NCBI RefSeq assembly: GCF_004514475.2
Contig: NZ_MYFO02000001.1
Location: 682,001 to 746,000 of the forward strand
DNA length: 64,000 bases
Direction of reading: 5' to 3'
From: Paenibacillus athensensis
Lineage (GTDB): Bacteria; Bacillota; Bacilli; Paenibacillales; NBRC-103111
Below, in pieces: positions 25,672 through 36,315 of the stretch (position 1 is the first letter of the stretch; each line of letters opens with the position of its first letter). Position numbers and translations under genes: made by a program. The notes below the pieces were generated by a model. The model did no database searches and was not told the DNA's origin. It worked only from the letters and a program-made list of their open reading frames with translations.

Positions 25672-26189
25672 TCGAGCAGCCCTTCCAGCACATGCACGCG
25701 AATGAGCTTGCCCGCCACGTTCACATCAAGCACGACATCATCGATCACCGGCAGCAGCAGTTGCTTGCCCTTGGGCAGTCCCACAACCCAGACGTCATTG
25801 GCCCCAGGCGTCAAAATTTCTTTGATCAGCCCCAGCTCATGACCGTCCTCATCCACGACCTTGCAGCCGAGAATCTGATGGTGGTAGTATTCGCCTTCCT
25901 CCAGCGGACGCTGGAATTTCTCTTCGATTTTCAGCAGCGTGCCCTTATATTTCTCAACGTCGTTAATGTTGTCAAATTGCGTAAACTTGATGATGTACAT
26001 GTTTTTATGTAAGCGGGCGGCTTGCACCGTCACCGGCGTTTGCTTGTTTTGGGCGTCGACGATCACAAGCGGGCTTCCGGGCTGGAAGCGCTCCTCGGCA
26101 AAATCCGTTTCCGGCACGATTTTCAGCTCGCCGCGAATGCCGTGCGTATTGACCACTTTTCCTACGGTAAACAGCTTCTCATTCATCAT
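25668..26189 (-). CDS. rimM: 16S rRNA processing protein RimM
   Basis: RimM binds S19 and helps mature the 30S head. The start is chosen at the ATG at 26189 ([20 protein letters not shown]) with GGAGG 11 bases upstream, giving 173 aa; a TTG 18 bases earlier is possible. Signatures are [21 protein letters not shown], the PRC-barrel part [19 protein letters not shown], and the end [19 protein letters not shown]. It is coupled to trmD through a 4-bp overlap and separated from khpA by a terminator-like hairpin. Confidence 0.96.
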   Translation of the reverse strand: MMNEKLFTVGKVVNTHGIRGELKIVPETDFAEERFQPGSPLVIVDAQNKQTPVTVQAARLHKNMYIIKFTQFDNINDVEKYKGTLLKIEEKFQRPLEEGEYYHHQILGCKVVDEDGHELGLIKEILTPGANDVWVVGLPKGKQLLLPVIDDVVLDVNVAGKLIRVHVLEGLLE

Positions 26190-26221
26190 CCCTGCACTGG
26201 CCTCCAACGATCAAAATACAA

Positions 26222-26249
26222 GAAAAAGGTTAGGATGTGTCTCCTAACC
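26222..26249 (-). terminator. Intrinsic terminator between khpA and rimM
   Basis: Minus strand: perfect 8-bp stem GGTTAGGA/TCCTAACC, 6-nt loop, then TTTTTCTT. It lies 8 bp past the khpA stop and would attenuate read-through into rimM-trmD. Confidence 0.75.
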
Positions 26250-26256
26250 CTTCCCT

Positions 26257-26487
26257 CTATGACACAATTTCTACAGTAACGCGTTTGCTTTCTTTCACTG
26301 CTGCTGACGTGACAACCGTGCGAAGCGACTTGGCGATTTTGCCTTGCTTGCCAATCACCTTACCGACATCGTCGGGGTGAACGGAAAGCCGGTATTCCAC
26401 CTTGTCCTCCTTCTCCACAACGGCGACACGCACTTCGTCAGGATGATCGACAAGAGCCTTAGCAATAACGGTGATAAGATCTTTCAT
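26257..26487 (-). CDS. khpA: KH-domain RNA-binding protein KhpA (YlqC)
   Basis: This 76-aa single KH-domain protein is a partner of KhpB in a broad RNA-binding complex affecting cell elongation and sRNA function in Firmicutes. The GxxG RNA-binding loop is seen in DVGKVIGKQGKIAKSLR near residues 40-55. The start follows GGAGGG closely. It sits 26 bp downstream of rpsP, its usual place. The ylqD gene found next in Bacillus is absent here. Confidence 0.95.
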   Translation of the reverse strand: MKDLITVIAKALVDHPDEVRVAVVEKEDKVEYRLSVHPDDVGKVIGKQGKIAKSLRTVVTSAAVKESKRVTVEIVS

Positions 26488-26513
26488 GAACTCACCCTCC
26501 GAAAGAAAACAGA

Positions 26514-26786
26514 TTACTTCTGTTGTCTCAGCTCGTGAAATTTGGTCATCAGACCTTTTTTACTAAACAGACTGCGAACGGTATCGGAAGGCTGTGCTCC
26601 GTTTTGGAGCCATTTCAGCGCCTTCTCTTCATCAATATTTACAACCGCCGGTTGAGCGACTGGATTGTAGATACCGATTTCCTCGATAAAGCGGCCGTCA
26701 CGCGGGGAACGGGAATCCGAAACCACAACGCGGTAAAAAGGAGCCTTGTGAGCACCCATACGCTTCAGACGAATACGTACTGCCAT
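26514..26786 (-). CDS. rpsP: 30S ribosomal protein S16
   Basis: This 90-aa S16 is recognised by [40 protein letters not shown] and the downstream [20 protein letters not shown]16 is needed for 30S assembly. AGGAGGTGA lies just upstream of the ATG. It is in the conserved ffh-rpsP-khpA order, 67 bp downstream of ffh. Confidence 0.97.
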   Translation of the reverse strand: MAVRIRLKRMGAHKAPFYRVVVSDSRSPRDGRFIEEIGIYNPVAQPAVVNIDEEKALKWLQNGAQPSDTVRSLFSKKGLMTKFHELRQQK

Positions 26787-26853
26787 GAAAAATCACCTCC
26801 TACATAGAATAAAAACAGTTATTAGTACGGCGCAAGCGCCAAGCACAATTGGA

Positions 26854-28212
26854 CTAGAACGGGAACTTGAAGCCTTTGCCCAGCTTCTTAATCCCTTTGG
26901 CGCCCTTGGGCCCCATCATGCCGGAAAATTGCTTCATCATCTTGCGCATATCCTCAAATTGCTTGATAAAGCGGTTCACGTCCTGGATCGAGTTGCCGCT
27001 GCCCAGCGCAATCCGCTTGCGGCGGTTGGCGTTCAACAGCTCCGGCTTCTGCTTCTCGGCCTTCGTCATCGATTTGACGATTGCTTCGACCCGCGCCATT
27101 TGCTTGTCGTCAACCTTCAAATCCTTCATGCCCTTGAGCTTGCCCGCACCCGGCAGCATGTCCAGAATTTGGTCCAGCGGTCCAAGCTTCTTGACCTGCT
27201 CCATCTGCTCCAGGAAATCGTCAAAGGTGAATTCGGCGTTGCGCATTTTGCGCTCCATCTCTTTCGCCTTATCCGCGTCGATGTTCGCTTGCGCCTTTTC
27301 AATCAGCGACAGCACGTCGCCCATACCCAGAATCCGCGAAGCCATCCGATCGGGGTAAAAAGGTTCCAGCGCATCGAGCTTCTCGCCCATCGCCGCGAAC
27401 TTGATCGGGCAGCCGGTTACGGCCTTGACCGACAACGCGGCGCCGCCGCGCGTATCGCCGTCAAGCTTGGTCAGCACAACGCCCGTCAGCTCCAGCTGCT
27501 TGTGGAAGCTTTCGGCGACGTTGACGGCGTCCTGGCCGGTCATCGCATCGACAACAAGCAGAATCTCGTCGGGATTGACCGCCGCGCTAACCTGCTTGAG
27601 CTCCTCCATCAAGCTTTCGTCGATATGCAGGCGACCTGCGGTATCGATAATCACATAATCGTTGCCGTGCTCCTTGGCGTGCTCCAGACCGGCCTTGGCA
27701 ATCTCCACCGGACTGACCTTGTCGCCCAGCGAAAATACCGGCACCTTGAGCTGCTCGCCGAGCACCTGCAGCTGCTTGATCGCAGCCGGACGGTAAATAT
27801 CGCCGGCAACGAGCAGCGGCCGGTGATTGTCCTTTTGCAGCAGCTTCGCCAGCTTGCCGGACGTCGTCGTCTTGCCCGCGCCCTGCAAACCGGCCATCAT
27901 AATGACCGTCGGCGGCCGATTCGAGCGGGCCAGCTTGCTTTGCGTGCCGCCCATCAAAGCGGTCAGCTCTTTGTTGACGATGTCGACGACGACCATGCCG
28001 GGCGTAAACGACTTCATGACCTCCTGACCGATCGCCCGTTCCTTCACCTTGGCGACGAAGTCCTTCACGACCTTGAAGTTGACGTCGGCTTCGAGCATTG
28101 CGAGACGAACCTCGCGCAGCGCTTCATTTACATCATCTTCGGACAGCTTGCCCTTGGTGCGCAGCTTGCCGAACACATTCTGCAGCCTGCTGGCCAATCC
28201 TTCAAATGCCAT
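26854..28212 (-). CDS. ffh: Signal recognition particle protein Ffh
   Basis: This 452-aa SRP54 GTPase binds signal sequences of nascent membrane and secreted proteins together with SRP RNA. It has an N-terminal helical N domain, then the G domain with GLQGAGKTTTSGKLA (P-loop near 107), DTAGRLH, and TKLDGDTRGGAALS. The Met-rich M domain follows from about residue 325 (MRKMMKQFSGMMGPKG at the end; the SRP-RNA-binding part includes RRKRIALGSGNSIQDVNRFI). It lies 20 bp downstream of ylxM, as in Bacillus. Confidence 0.98.
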   Translation of the reverse strand: MAFEGLASRLQNVFGKLRTKGKLSEDDVNEALREVRLAMLEADVNFKVVKDFVAKVKERAIGQEVMKSFTPGMVVVDIVNKELTALMGGTQSKLARSNRPPTVIMMAGLQGAGKTTTSGKLAKLLQKDNHRPLLVAGDIYRPAAIKQLQVLGEQLKVPVFSLGDKVSPVEIAKAGLEHAKEHGNDYVIIDTAGRLHIDESLMEELKQVSAAVNPDEILLVVDAMTGQDAVNVAESFHKQLELTGVVLTKLDGDTRGGAALSVKAVTGCPIKFAAMGEKLDALEPFYPDRMASRILGMGDVLSLIEKAQANIDADKAKEMERKMRNAEFTFDDFLEQMEQVKKLGPLDQILDMLPGAGKLKGMKDLKVDDKQMARVEAIVKSMTKAEKQKPELLNANRRKRIALGSGNSIQDVNRFIKQFEDMRKMMKQFSGMMGPKGAKGIKKLGKGFKFPF

Positions 28213-28232
28213 GCGTGCCGCCTCCTCGTCCT

Positions 28233-28583
28233 TTAATCCAAATCGATCAGCTGATCCAATAGCGCTCCTGTTCGCGCCAGCAGCTCCGGCGCGCTACCTG
28301 CAAGCGCCAGCGTCAGCTCCTCGCGCAACCTGATGCGCGACTCATGCTTTTGTTGCAGCCCGAGCTTATCTTCGTAATCGTGCAGCACCAGCTCGGCGCG
28401 TTTAATATGCTCGTACACAGCCTGACGGCTAATATCGAAATTCTCGGCGATTTCGCCCAGTGAATAATCATCGTGAAAATACAGCCGTAAAAACGTGCGC
28501 TGCTTCTCCGTCAACAACGGTTCGTAGAAGTCAAAAAGCGCATTGATTCGATTCGTCTTCTCCAGCACCTGATCTTCCGGCAC
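28233..28583 (-). CDS. ylxM: YlxM/UPF0122 helix-turn-helix protein
   Basis: A small DNA-binding-like protein encoded before ffh in many Firmicutes and thought to influence SRP components. I choose the GTG at 28583 because GGAGG lies eight bases upstream, giving 116 aa ([20 protein letters not shown]); another GTG 15 bases on is possible. Characteristic motifs are [20 protein letters not shown] and the sigma-70 region 4-like helix-turn-helix [20 protein letters not shown]. In Bacillus ftsY is the next gene upstream; here a DUF6526-type gene intervenes. Confidence 0.93.
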   Translation of the reverse strand: MPEDQVLEKTNRINALFDFYEPLLTEKQRTFLRLYFHDDYSLGEIAENFDISRQAVYEHIKRAELVLHDYEDKLGLQQKHESRIRLREELTLALAGSAPELLARTGALLDQLIDLD

Positions 28584-28734
28584 AAAAGCCACCTCCGTAA
28601 AGGTCAAATACTTGACAGCCGTTCAGCCTTGTTTATCATACTGAATTTTCAAAGCGATGTCAAGGCCTTTACCTTGTCAGCAGCTCCAGCCGGAGAAAGC
28701 GCGCTCGCAGCGTTCAAGCCCGCAGCGGGCCGGG

Positions 28735-29175
28735 CTACACGCGGTGCGTATCTGCGCGCCACGCCTTCACGGCCGTCTTGATCGCTTGCGGCGACAGCCC
28801 TTCGGCGGCCGCTTTGGCGCACAAAGCCGGGAATTCCGCGTCGGAGGCAAACCGCAGCGCAATCACTTGCGGCAGCGTCAGACGCGGATCAAGCGGCTTT
28901 TGCGTCAGCATGTAGTGCCGCAGCTGCTCCTCGGCGCGGATCACGCGGTCCTGCACCTTGATGGGGTAGGTGCGCACCAGCATAAGCAGCACGCTTAGCG
29001 TTGCCGCCATCAGCACAAGCAGCGCCGCGGTCAGCTCGCCGGAGCCGGCGTTCCACGCGCGCACGGCATTGACCACAGCGACGACATCGGAGGCCAGCGT
29101 CAACAGCAGCAGCGCGCCGTGATATAGAGGATGCAATCTTTTGTGATTGTTGTAGTTCTGCGAAGGCGAATTCAT
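28735..29175 (-). CDS. DUF6526-like small membrane protein
   Basis: The start is the ATG at 29175 (MNSPSQNYNNHKRLHPLYHG), with AAGGAG six bases upstream, giving 146 aa. Two hydrophobic helices (about 19-40, ALLLLTLASDVVAVVNAV, and 48-72, ALLVLMAATLSVLLMLV) are followed by a soluble tail with VQDRVIRAEEQLRHYML and IALRFASDAEFPALC. These match my recollection of the DUF6526 family, whose function is unknown. It begins 13 bp past the ftsY stop codon, so it is probably translated from the same mRNA as ftsY. It is an insertion into the usually tight ftsY-ylxM-ffh order. Confidence 0.8.
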   Translation of the reverse strand: MNSPSQNYNNHKRLHPLYHGALLLLTLASDVVAVVNAVRAWNAGSGELTAALLVLMAATLSVLLMLVRTYPIKVQDRVIRAEEQLRHYMLTQKPLDPRLTLPQVIALRFASDAEFPALCAKAAAEGLSPQAIKTAVKAWRADTHRV

Positions 29176-29188
29176 AAATTTCTCCTTC

Positions 29189-30184
29189 CTATTGCTCAAC
29201 TTCTTCTTTTTGCTCGCTGACCCATTTCGTGAACAGGGCGTTTACGAACTGATCGGAGTCAAACTGCTGCAGATCGTCCATTTTTTCGCCCAGTCCGACG
29301 AATTTCACCGGCAGGTGTAGCTCCTGGCGAATCGCGACCACGATGCCGCCCTTGGCCGTGCCGTCCAGCTTGGTCAGCACCAGGCCCGTCAGTCCGGTTT
29401 TGTCGCCGAACAGCTTGGCTTGGCTGAGCGCATTTTGCCCCGTCGTCGCGTCAAGCACCAGCAGCACCTCGTGCGGCGCGTCCGGCACCTCGCGCTGAAT
29501 GACGCGGTAAATCTTGTTCAGCTCTTCCATCAGATTGACCTTGTTTTGCAGCCGACCGGCCGTGTCGCACAGCAGGATGTCGACGCCGCGCGTTTTGGCA
29601 GCCTGCACCGCATCAAACATTACGGCAGCCGGGTCGGAGCCCGACTGCTGCTTGATCACATCAACGCCAACGCGCTCGCCCCACGTCTCCAGCTGCTCGA
29701 TGGCGCCAGCACGGAATGTGTCTCCGGCCGCCATCAGCACCTTTTTACCCTGCGACTTGTACATATGGGCCATCTTGCCGATCGTCGTCGTTTTGCCAAC
29801 ACCGTTGACGCCAACGAACAGGATGATCGACAAGCCATTCGGATTCAGATTCATACCGCTTTGCTCGTCGCCCTTGAGCAGCTCGATCAGCTTCTCCGAA
29901 AGGATCGGCTGAAGCTCGCTCGGATTCTCGATCTTCCGTTTCTTCACCTCGGCGCGCAGCGTGTCGATCAGCTTGAGCATCGTGTTCACGCCCACGTCGG
30001 CGCCAATCAGAATTTCCTCCAGCTCCTCATAGAAATCCTCATCGATCTTCTTCCGACGGCTGAACAGATCGTCTACACGCTCGACAAACGCATCGCGCGT
30101 CTTGGCCAAGCCTTCCTTGAACTTGCTCGTTACCGCTTCGGCTTTGCTGGAAATGCTCTCTTTTAAACGTTTAAAAAAACTCAT
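29189..30184 (-). CDS. ftsY: Signal recognition particle receptor FtsY
   Basis: This 331-aa GTPase is the membrane-associated receptor that docks the ribosome-SRP complex. The short basic N-terminus (MSFFKRLKESISSKAEAV) lacks the long acidic A domain of E. coli FtsY, as is usual in Firmicutes. GTPase motifs are GVNGVGKTTTIGKMA near residue 128, DTAGRLQ, TKLDGTAKGG and the C-terminal FVGLGEKMDDLQQF. It lies downstream of smc in the rnc-smc-ftsY order, after a 223-bp gap in which I see no gene. Confidence 0.98.
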   Translation of the reverse strand: MSFFKRLKESISSKAEAVTSKFKEGLAKTRDAFVERVDDLFSRRKKIDEDFYEELEEILIGADVGVNTMLKLIDTLRAEVKKRKIENPSELQPILSEKLIELLKGDEQSGMNLNPNGLSIILFVGVNGVGKTTTIGKMAHMYKSQGKKVLMAAGDTFRAGAIEQLETWGERVGVDVIKQQSGSDPAAVMFDAVQAAKTRGVDILLCDTAGRLQNKVNLMEELNKIYRVIQREVPDAPHEVLLVLDATTGQNALSQAKLFGDKTGLTGLVLTKLDGTAKGGIVVAIRQELHLPVKFVGLGEKMDDLQQFDSDQFVNALFTKWVSEQKEEVEQ

Positions 30185-30407
30185 GTACGTCCTCCTCTAT
30201 CCAATCCACCCATTCTCTGTCGGGGTACTGCCAACCTCTATGAGTCAAACAAGCGCAGGCCGCTGCAATCAAGCGGCCATACGAAAAATGAACCGCCAGA
30301 CCAGAGAACGCGAGACATCGCGCTGTCCGGCCTGCAAGCCCGGCTGAGTCTCAAGCCCCGAACGCCCCGCTCTGGCGAACGCCTGCGAAAGCGCGCCAGC
30401 ACCTCGC

Positions 30408-33400
30408 CTACGCCGAGACGACGGCTTCTTCGTCCTCCAGACGAACCGAAACGAGCTTGGACACGCCGCCCTCCTGCATGGTCACGCCATACAGCACATC
30501 GGCTTCCTCCATCGTTCCCTTGCGGTGCGTGACCACAATGAACTGCGTCGACTCGGAAAACTCGCGCAAATATTCGGCGAACCGCGAAACGTTCGCTTCA
30601 TCCAACGCCGCCTCGACCTCATCCAGCACGCAAAACGGCACCGGCTTGACGCGAATGATCGCAAACAGCAGCGCAATCGCCGTCAGCGCGCGTTCGCCGC
30701 CAGAGAGCAGCTGCAGGTTTTGCAGCTTTTTGCCCGGCGGCTGGGCGACGATTTCAATGCCGGTGTCGAGCATATTGTCCGGCTCGGACAAGATCAAATC
30801 GGCCCGGCCGCCGCCGAACAGCTTGGCGAACACGACGACGAAATGCGAGCGGATCGCGTCGAATGTCGACTTGAAGCGCTTGGACATCTCCTGGTCCATC
30901 TCACGGATGACCTGATACAGCGTTGTTTTCGCTTCAATCAAATCGTCCTTCTGCGCGCTCAGAAATTCGTAACGCTCCGACACGCGAGCATATTCCTCAA
31001 TCGCGCCGAGGTTCACGTCGCCAAGCGAAGCGATTTCCCGCTTTAGCTCGCGCACCTTGTTTTGCGTGCCAAGCACATCCTCCGGCACCGGATAACGCTC
31101 CTTGGCCAGCTCGTAGCTCAGTTCATATTCCTCGGCCAGCTTCTTGAGCAGATTCTCCAGCTCCACGTCCAGCCGCGTCACCCGCACCTCGGTCTGGTGC
31201 AGCTGCTCTTCGACCTGCTTGAGCTGCATCCGCTGCTCGCGCGTCTGGCTCTCCTCCAGCTCCAGTTGGCGCTGCCATTCGGCCCGCGCCGCCCGCTTGA
31301 AGTCGATCTCCTCTGCGCATCGCAACCGCCGCAGCTTCAAATCGTTCAGCTGCTCGATCTGCTGCACGGACTCCTCGGCGAGCGCTGCCATATCCTGCTC
31401 CAGCTGCGCGAGCAGCGCACGGCTGGCCGCCGTTTCCTGTCCCGCTTCGGCGAGGTCCTGCTGCTGCCGGCGCTGCTGGTCCTGCAGCGACAGCTTCTCC
31501 TGCTGCAGCGAAGCGACCTGTACCTTCAAATCGGTCAACTGCGTCTGCAGCTCCTCCTTGGCCGATTCGCTCGCCTTACGCGACAGCTCCGCCTCGCGGA
31601 TCGCCTGCTGCAAGGAAGCTTCCTCCTCCTGCAGCCGGGCGAGCGCCGCTTCCGCTTCGAGCTTCTTCGCCGCATAGTCGGCCCGCTCCTGCTCCAGCGC
31701 CGCGCGGTCCTGCCCGTCGAGCGACAGCTGCTCCTCGACCGTGCGGCTTTCCGCTTCCAGCGGATTCAGCTCGGCCCGCGCCTGCTGCTCCTCGATGCGC
31801 TTCTGCTCGCCCAACTGGCGCAGCTGCTCGACGGCGTGCATGTCGGCGGCGATGTCGCGCTTCAGCCCGCCCGCCTTATCCTTCAAGCCGCCAAGCTGGC
31901 TCTCCGACGCGCGGATCTCGCCGTCCAGCTCCTCGATCTGCCGCTGGCGGCCGAGCAGGCTCGTCGTCTTCTTCTGCAAGCTGCCGCCGGTCATCGAGCC
32001 GCCCGGATTGACGATATCGCCCTCCAGCGTCACGACGCGATAACGGTATTGCCCCTTGGCGGCAATATGGTTCGCGTCCTCCAGCGTCTCGGCAATGATC
32101 ACATTGCCGAGCAAGCTGGCAGCGATATTCTTGTACTCCGGCTCGAACGACACCAGCTCGACGGCAATGCCGACGAAGCCGCGCGACGCGCGCAGCGCGC
32201 CCTGCTCGTGCTCGGGCACAAAGCGGCCGCGGATCACGTCCAGCGGCAGGAAGGTCGCGCGCCCGAGCTGCCGTTTTTTCAGAAACGCAATCGCTTCGCG
32301 GCCATGCGCTTCGGTTTCAACGACGATGTTCTGCAGCGCAGCGCCCAGCGCCGTTTCAATCGCGACCTCGACGTTCGCCGGCACCTTGACCAGCTCCGCC
32401 ACCGCGCCGCGAATGCCGCGCAAATCCTGACGCTTCTTCGCTTTGAGCACTTCCTTGACGCCGTGCATGAAGCCGTCGTAATCGTCGGCCATCTCCTTCA
32501 TCGTATCGCGGCGCGAGGTCAGCGCATCGAGCTTCTGCTCCCACTTGCGCACCGTGACCAGCGCCTCGTCGAGCAGGCTTTGCTTATCCTTGAGGCTTTG
32601 CGATTTCTCCGCATAGGACGTTCGAATCTCGTCGATCGCCTGCAGCGCCGCTTCCAGCTTCGCAGTCAGCTCCGCCTTGCGCTTGACGATTTTCTCCTGC
32701 TGCTCCGACCATTTCAAGCGCTCGTCCGCCAGCCGCTCCAGCCGGCGGGCCAAGCTCTCCGTCTGCTGCTCGGCATAACGAATCTCGTTGCGCGCCTGCG
32801 CCATCCTGTTCAGCGTCTCCAGCAGCTCGCCCTTGAGCTGATCCTCGGGAGCCGAGCTGATGCCGCCGTTCACGCCAAGCAGCCGTTCCTCTTCTGCCGC
32901 CAGACGGGCCTGATACTCAAACAGCGACGCGCCGATGCGTATGATGCTTTCGCGCAGCTCGCCCAGCTCCGCTTCCTTATCGAGCCTCCGCTGCTCCTGC
33001 AGCGCGAGGGTCGTCGCCAATTGCTGGCGGTTGGCCGCGTAGTTTTTGCTCCGCTCCTTGAGCACCTCGCCGTGCCCCTCGCATTTCTCCAGCTCCTCGC
33101 TCAGCGTCAGCAGCGTTCCTTGCAGCTGTTCCAGCTCCTCTTCAAGCCTGCGGCTTTCCCAGCGGTGCTTCTCCAGATGCGCGTCATGCTGATTGACGAT
33201 TGTCGCCAGCTCCGTCTGCTCCTTTTGCAGCAGCTCCAGCTTTTGCGTCGCTTCCGTCCACGACACGTAAATCTGGTCGATTTGATGGACGTACATCGCG
33301 ATTTCGCTCGTTTTCAACCGCTCGCGCAGCTCTTTGTAGCGCAACGCCTTCTCGGCCTGCTCACGCAAAGGCTCGATCTGATCCTCCAGCTCCGAGACCA

Positions 33401-33980
33401 GGTCATGAATCCGCAGCAAATTCTGCTCCGTGTCAGCCAGCTTCTTCTCGGCCTCACGCTTGCGCGATTTATATTTGACAATCCCCGAGGCTTCTTCAAA
33501 AATTCCCCGGCGATCCTCCGATTTCGTACTCAAAATTTCCTCGATCCGGCCTTGGCCGATAATGGAATAGGCCTCTTTGCCGATGCCCGTATCCATGAAC
33601 AGCTCCGTGATGTCCTTGAGGCGGCAGGGCTGCTTGTTGATCAAATATTCGCTGTCCCCGCTGCGGTGCACCCTGCGCGTAACCGTGACCTCGTGAAAAT
33701 CGAGCGGCAGCGCCTGCGAGCTGTTGTCCAGCGTCAGCGACACTTCCCCATAGTTGACCGCCTTGCGCGCATCGCTTCCCGCGAAGATGACGTCTTCCAT
33801 CTTGCCCCCGCGCAGCGATTTGGCGCTTTGCTCGCCGAGCACCCAGCGGATGCCGTCGGAAATATTGCTTTTGCCGCTCCCGTTTGGTCCTACGACGGCC
33901 GTAATGCCGCGCACGAATTCCAGCTCGGTTCGGTCCGCAAACGATTTAAAACCGGATAATTCAATCCGTTTCAAAAACAT
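30408..33980 (-). CDS. smc: Chromosome partition protein Smc
   Basis: This 1190-aa condensin ATPase organises the origin region and compacts the chromosome with ScpA and ScpB. Seen are the Walker [17 protein letters not shown] near residue 32, long coiled coils (about 165-500 and 670-1020) flanking a hinge (about 510-660, [19 protein letters not shown]), the ABC signature [17 protein letters not shown] near 1098, and the Walker [15 protein letters not shown] near 1125. Length is typical. The high G+C makes long antisense frames across it, which are not genes. Confidence 0.98.
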   Translation of the reverse strand: MFLKRIELSGFKSFADRTELEFVRGITAVVGPNGSGKSNISDGIRWVLGEQSAKSLRGGKMEDVIFAGSDARKAVNYGEVSLTLDNSSQALPLDFHEVTVTRRVHRSGDSEYLINKQPCRLKDITELFMDTGIGKEAYSIIGQGRIEEILSTKSEDRRGIFEEASGIVKYKSRKREAEKKLADTEQNLLRIHDLVSELEDQIEPLREQAEKALRYKELRERLKTSEIAMYVHQIDQIYVSWTEATQKLELLQKEQTELATIVNQHDAHLEKHRWESRRLEEELEQLQGTLLTLSEELEKCEGHGEVLKERSKNYAANRQQLATTLALQEQRRLDKEAELGELRESIIRIGASLFEYQARLAAEEERLLGVNGGISSAPEDQLKGELLETLNRMAQARNEIRYAEQQTESLARRLERLADERLKWSEQQEKIVKRKAELTAKLEAALQAIDEIRTSYAEKSQSLKDKQSLLDEALVTVRKWEQKLDALTSRRDTMKEMADDYDGFMHGVKEVLKAKKRQDLRGIRGAVAELVKVPANVEVAIETALGAALQNIVVETEAHGREAIAFLKKRQLGRATFLPLDVIRGRFVPEHEQGALRASRGFVGIAVELVSFEPEYKNIAASLLGNVIIAETLEDANHIAAKGQYRYRVVTLEGDIVNPGGSMTGGSLQKKTTSLLGRQRQIEELDGEIRASESQLGGLKDKAGGLKRDIAADMHAVEQLRQLGEQKRIEEQQARAELNPLEAESRTVEEQLSLDGQDRAALEQERADYAAKKLEAEAALARLQEEEASLQQAIREAELSRKASESAKEELQTQLTDLKVQVASLQQEKLSLQDQQRRQQQDLAEAGQETAASRALLAQLEQDMAALAEESVQQIEQLNDLKLRRLRCAEEIDFKRAARAEWQRQLELEESQTREQRMQLKQVEEQLHQTEVRVTRLDVELENLLKKLAEEYELSYELAKERYPVPEDVLGTQNKVRELKREIASLGDVNLGAIEEYARVSERYEFLSAQKDDLIEAKTTLYQVIREMDQEMSKRFKSTFDAIRSHFVVVFAKLFGGGRADLILSEPDNMLDTGIEIVAQPPGKKLQNLQLLSGGERALTAIALLFAIIRVKPVPFCVLDEVEAALDEANVSRFAEYLREFSESTQFIVVTHRKGTMEEADVLYGVTMQEGGVSKLVSVRLEDEEAVVSA

Positions 33981-34154
33981 GCTCTCACCTCAAGCCTTAT
34001 TGTACCATAACCCCCGGCAAATAGAGAGTCCCTGTCAGGGCTCCCACCTTGAAAAAGCCTGCCCGCACGCGGCCCGTCCGGTCAAGCACGCCACAGCGCC
34101 CACGCGTCGTTCCGGCGTTCGTCCGGCAGGCCCGCAGCCTGCCTGAATGCAAGA

Positions 34155-34180
34155 AAAAGGCAGCCTCAGCCGCCTTTTCC
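34155..34180 (-). terminator. Terminator-like hairpin between rnc and smc
   Basis: Minus strand: stem AAAAGGC/GCCTTTT with a 10-nt loop, followed by TTCTTG. The T/A-rich stem makes it potentially bidirectional. It would moderate read-through from the fatty-acid operon and rnc into smc. Confidence 0.55.
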
Positions 34181-34222
34181 TTCAACTCTATGCCGGACCT
34201 CATCGGCCGTCCTCACTTGCGC

Positions 34223-34924
34223 TCAGCGCTCCACGCGCACGTTCAGCTTGGCCAAGGCGCGGGAAGCCGCCTGCTGCTCCGCTTCCTTCTTGGAGCGACC
34301 GGAGCCTGCGCCAAGCAATTCGGCGTCCATATGCACCTCGGCGATAAATTCCCGTTCGTGAGCCGGGCCCCTCTCATCGACAATCCGATACTCCAGCAAG
34401 CCCAAGCCATGATGCTGGGTATATTCCTGAAGCTGGGTCTTGTAATCGACGACAAGCTGCTTGCCTTCACCCGACAGCGTAGCAAACATATGCGCTTTCA
34501 GGAACGCCTTGACACTGTCAAGGCCCTGATCCAGATACAACGCCCCGACGAACGATTCGAATACATCGGCCAGCAGCGCGGGCCGGGAGCGGCCGCCGGT
34601 CATTTCCTCGCCTTTGCCCAGCAGCACAAACGCGCCGAAATCCAATCTCTCCGCAAAGGTGACCAGCGACGGCTCGCAAACAATCGAAGCGCGAAGCTTG
34701 GTCAGCTCCCCTTCCGAGCGGCCGGGATACGTTTCATATAAAAACTCGGAAACGGTTAGCTCCAGCACCGCATCGCCCAGAAATTCCAAACGCTCGTTAT
34801 CCTTATGGCCCGCAATCCGGTGCTCATTGACATATGATGAATGCGTAAAAGCCTGCCGCAGCAGCTCCGTCCGGCGAAAAGCAATGCCGATTCGAGCTTG
34901 CAGCTCTTTCAGATCCCGGTTCAT
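34223..34924 (-). CDS. rnc: Ribonuclease III
   Basis: This 233-aa double-strand-specific RNase processes rRNA precursors and structured mRNAs. The catalytic signature [20 protein letters not shown] lies near residues 40-60, with the second acidic cluster in [15 protein letters not shown] near 115. The C-terminal dsRNA-binding domain (about 158-228) contains [13 protein letters not shown] and [18 protein letters not shown]. It follows fabF by 59 bp, the usual fatty-acid-rnc-smc arrangement. Confidence 0.97.
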   Translation of the reverse strand: MNRDLKELQARIGIAFRRTELLRQAFTHSSYVNEHRIAGHKDNERLEFLGDAVLELTVSEFLYETYPGRSEGELTKLRASIVCEPSLVTFAERLDFGAFVLLGKGEEMTGGRSRPALLADVFESFVGALYLDQGLDSVKAFLKAHMFATLSGEGKQLVVDYKTQLQEYTQHHGLGLLEYRIVDERGPAHEREFIAEVHMDAELLGAGSGRSKKEAEQQAASRALAKLNVRVER

Positions 34925-34983
34925 AACGGTCCTTCACCACCCCAAGTGCGTGTTATTGCTCGTGTCGGTCGCGGGAGTGCGAA

Positions 34984-36219
34984 TCAAGCCTCGTACTTTT
35001 TCAGTACGATGGTCGCGTTATGACCGCCAAAGCCGAAGGAGTTGGACATGGCCACCTTCACGTCGGCTTGACGCGCTGTGTTCGGCACATAGTCAAGATC
35101 GCATTCAGGATCGACATTATCCAGATTGATTGTCGGCGGAATGACGCCGTTTTGCAGCGTTAATCCGCAGATGACCGCTTCGACGCCGCCCGCTGCGCCG
35201 AGCAGATGGCCGGTCATCGATTTGGTCGAGCTGACGGCAACCTTGTAAGCATGCTCGCCCAGCGCTTTTTTGATTGCGGTCGTTTCCGAACGGTCGCCCA
35301 CATGCGTGGACGTGCCATGCGCGTTGATGTAGTGAATCTCTTCAGGCGCAACGCCAGAATCCTTGATCGCCCGCGCCATGCAGCGCGCCGCGCCGTCCGG
35401 ATCGGGATCGGTCATGTGATACGCGTCGCCGCTCATTCCGTAGCCGATAACCTCGGCGTAAATGCGCGCGCCGCGCTTCTGGGCATGCTCCAGCGATTCG
35501 AGAATCAGAATGCCTGCACCTTCGCCCATGACGAAGCCGTCGCGGTCCGTATCAAACGGGCGGCTGGCGCGCTCGGGATCGTCATTGCGCGTGGACATCG
35601 CGCGCAGCGCGCAAAATCCGGCTACGCCAATCGGCGTAATCGTCGCTTCGGCGCCGCCGCAAATCATCACGTCGGCGTCGCCGCGTTGAATCATTTTGTA
35701 CGAATCGCCGATGGAATGCGTGCCGGTCGCGCAAGCGGTCACAGCCGTGCTGTTCGGCCCCTTGGCGCCCGTCACCATTGACACCTGGCCCGAAGCCATG
35801 TTGGCAATCATCATCGGTATAAAAAACGGGCTGACCCGCTTAGGTCCTTTCTCCAGCAGCGTGCGATGCTGCTCCTCCCACGTCGACAAGCCGCCGATGC
35901 CGGAGCCTACGGAGACGCCAACCCGCTCGGGATCAGCATCTTCCTGCACGTTCAGGTTCGCGTTCTCCAGCGCCTTGATCGCCGCCACAACGGCAAACTG
36001 TACGAAGCGGTCCATGCGGCGGGCTTCCTTGCGGTCCACATATTGCTCAATGTTGAAATCCTTCACGGATGCTGCGATTTGCGTAGGGTATTCGCTGACG
36101 TCAAAGCTCTCGATCAGGCTGACGCCGGATTTGCCCGCCGTCAGGTTGCTCCAGAACGTTTCCAAATCTTGACCAAGCGCAGTCACAACGCCCATTCCGG
36201 TAATAACGACTCTGTTCAT
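34984..36219 (-). CDS. fabF: 3-oxoacyl-ACP synthase II (FabF)
   Basis: The condensing enzyme of fatty-acid elongation. The start is the ATG at 36219 ([19 protein letters not shown]), preceded by AAGGTGGG, giving 411 aa; an 11-codon longer reading is unsupported. The catalytic cysteine is in [18 protein letters not shown] near residue 163, with the two histidines in [12 protein letters not shown] and [16 protein letters not shown]. Unlike B. subtilis, where fabF is elsewhere, it is here directly after acpP, completing an elongation set within one operon. Confidence 0.97.
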   Translation of the reverse strand: MNRVVITGMGVVTALGQDLETFWSNLTAGKSGVSLIESFDVSEYPTQIAASVKDFNIEQYVDRKEARRMDRFVQFAVVAAIKALENANLNVQEDADPERVGVSVGSGIGGLSTWEEQHRTLLEKGPKRVSPFFIPMMIANMASGQVSMVTGAKGPNSTAVTACATGTHSIGDSYKMIQRGDADVMICGGAEATITPIGVAGFCALRAMSTRNDDPERASRPFDTDRDGFVMGEGAGILILESLEHAQKRGARIYAEVIGYGMSGDAYHMTDPDPDGAARCMARAIKDSGVAPEEIHYINAHGTSTHVGDRSETTAIKKALGEHAYKVAVSSTKSMTGHLLGAAGGVEAVICGLTLQNGVIPPTINLDNVDPECDLDYVPNTARQADVKVAMSNSFGFGGHNATIVLKKYEA

Positions 36220-36315
36220 GTATGTACCCACCTTTATATCTGAAAACGTCATATGTTCGCCAAGGCGAAGATGGAGAGAAGTCCCGTCTTGATTAGAACG
36301 GGACCTGCTGGATTG

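Noticed and set aside
26785-28236. 483-codon plus-strand frame across ffh
   Set aside because: Antisense shadow of ffh, with a His/Leu/Arg-rich composition typical of such shadows and no ribosome binding site.
31062-33959. 965-codon open frame on the plus strand, antisense to smc
   Set aside because: It is the complement of a G+C-rich coiled-coil gene. The product is Leu/Gln/Arg-biased without domains and has no ribosome binding site. Smc on the other strand is certain.
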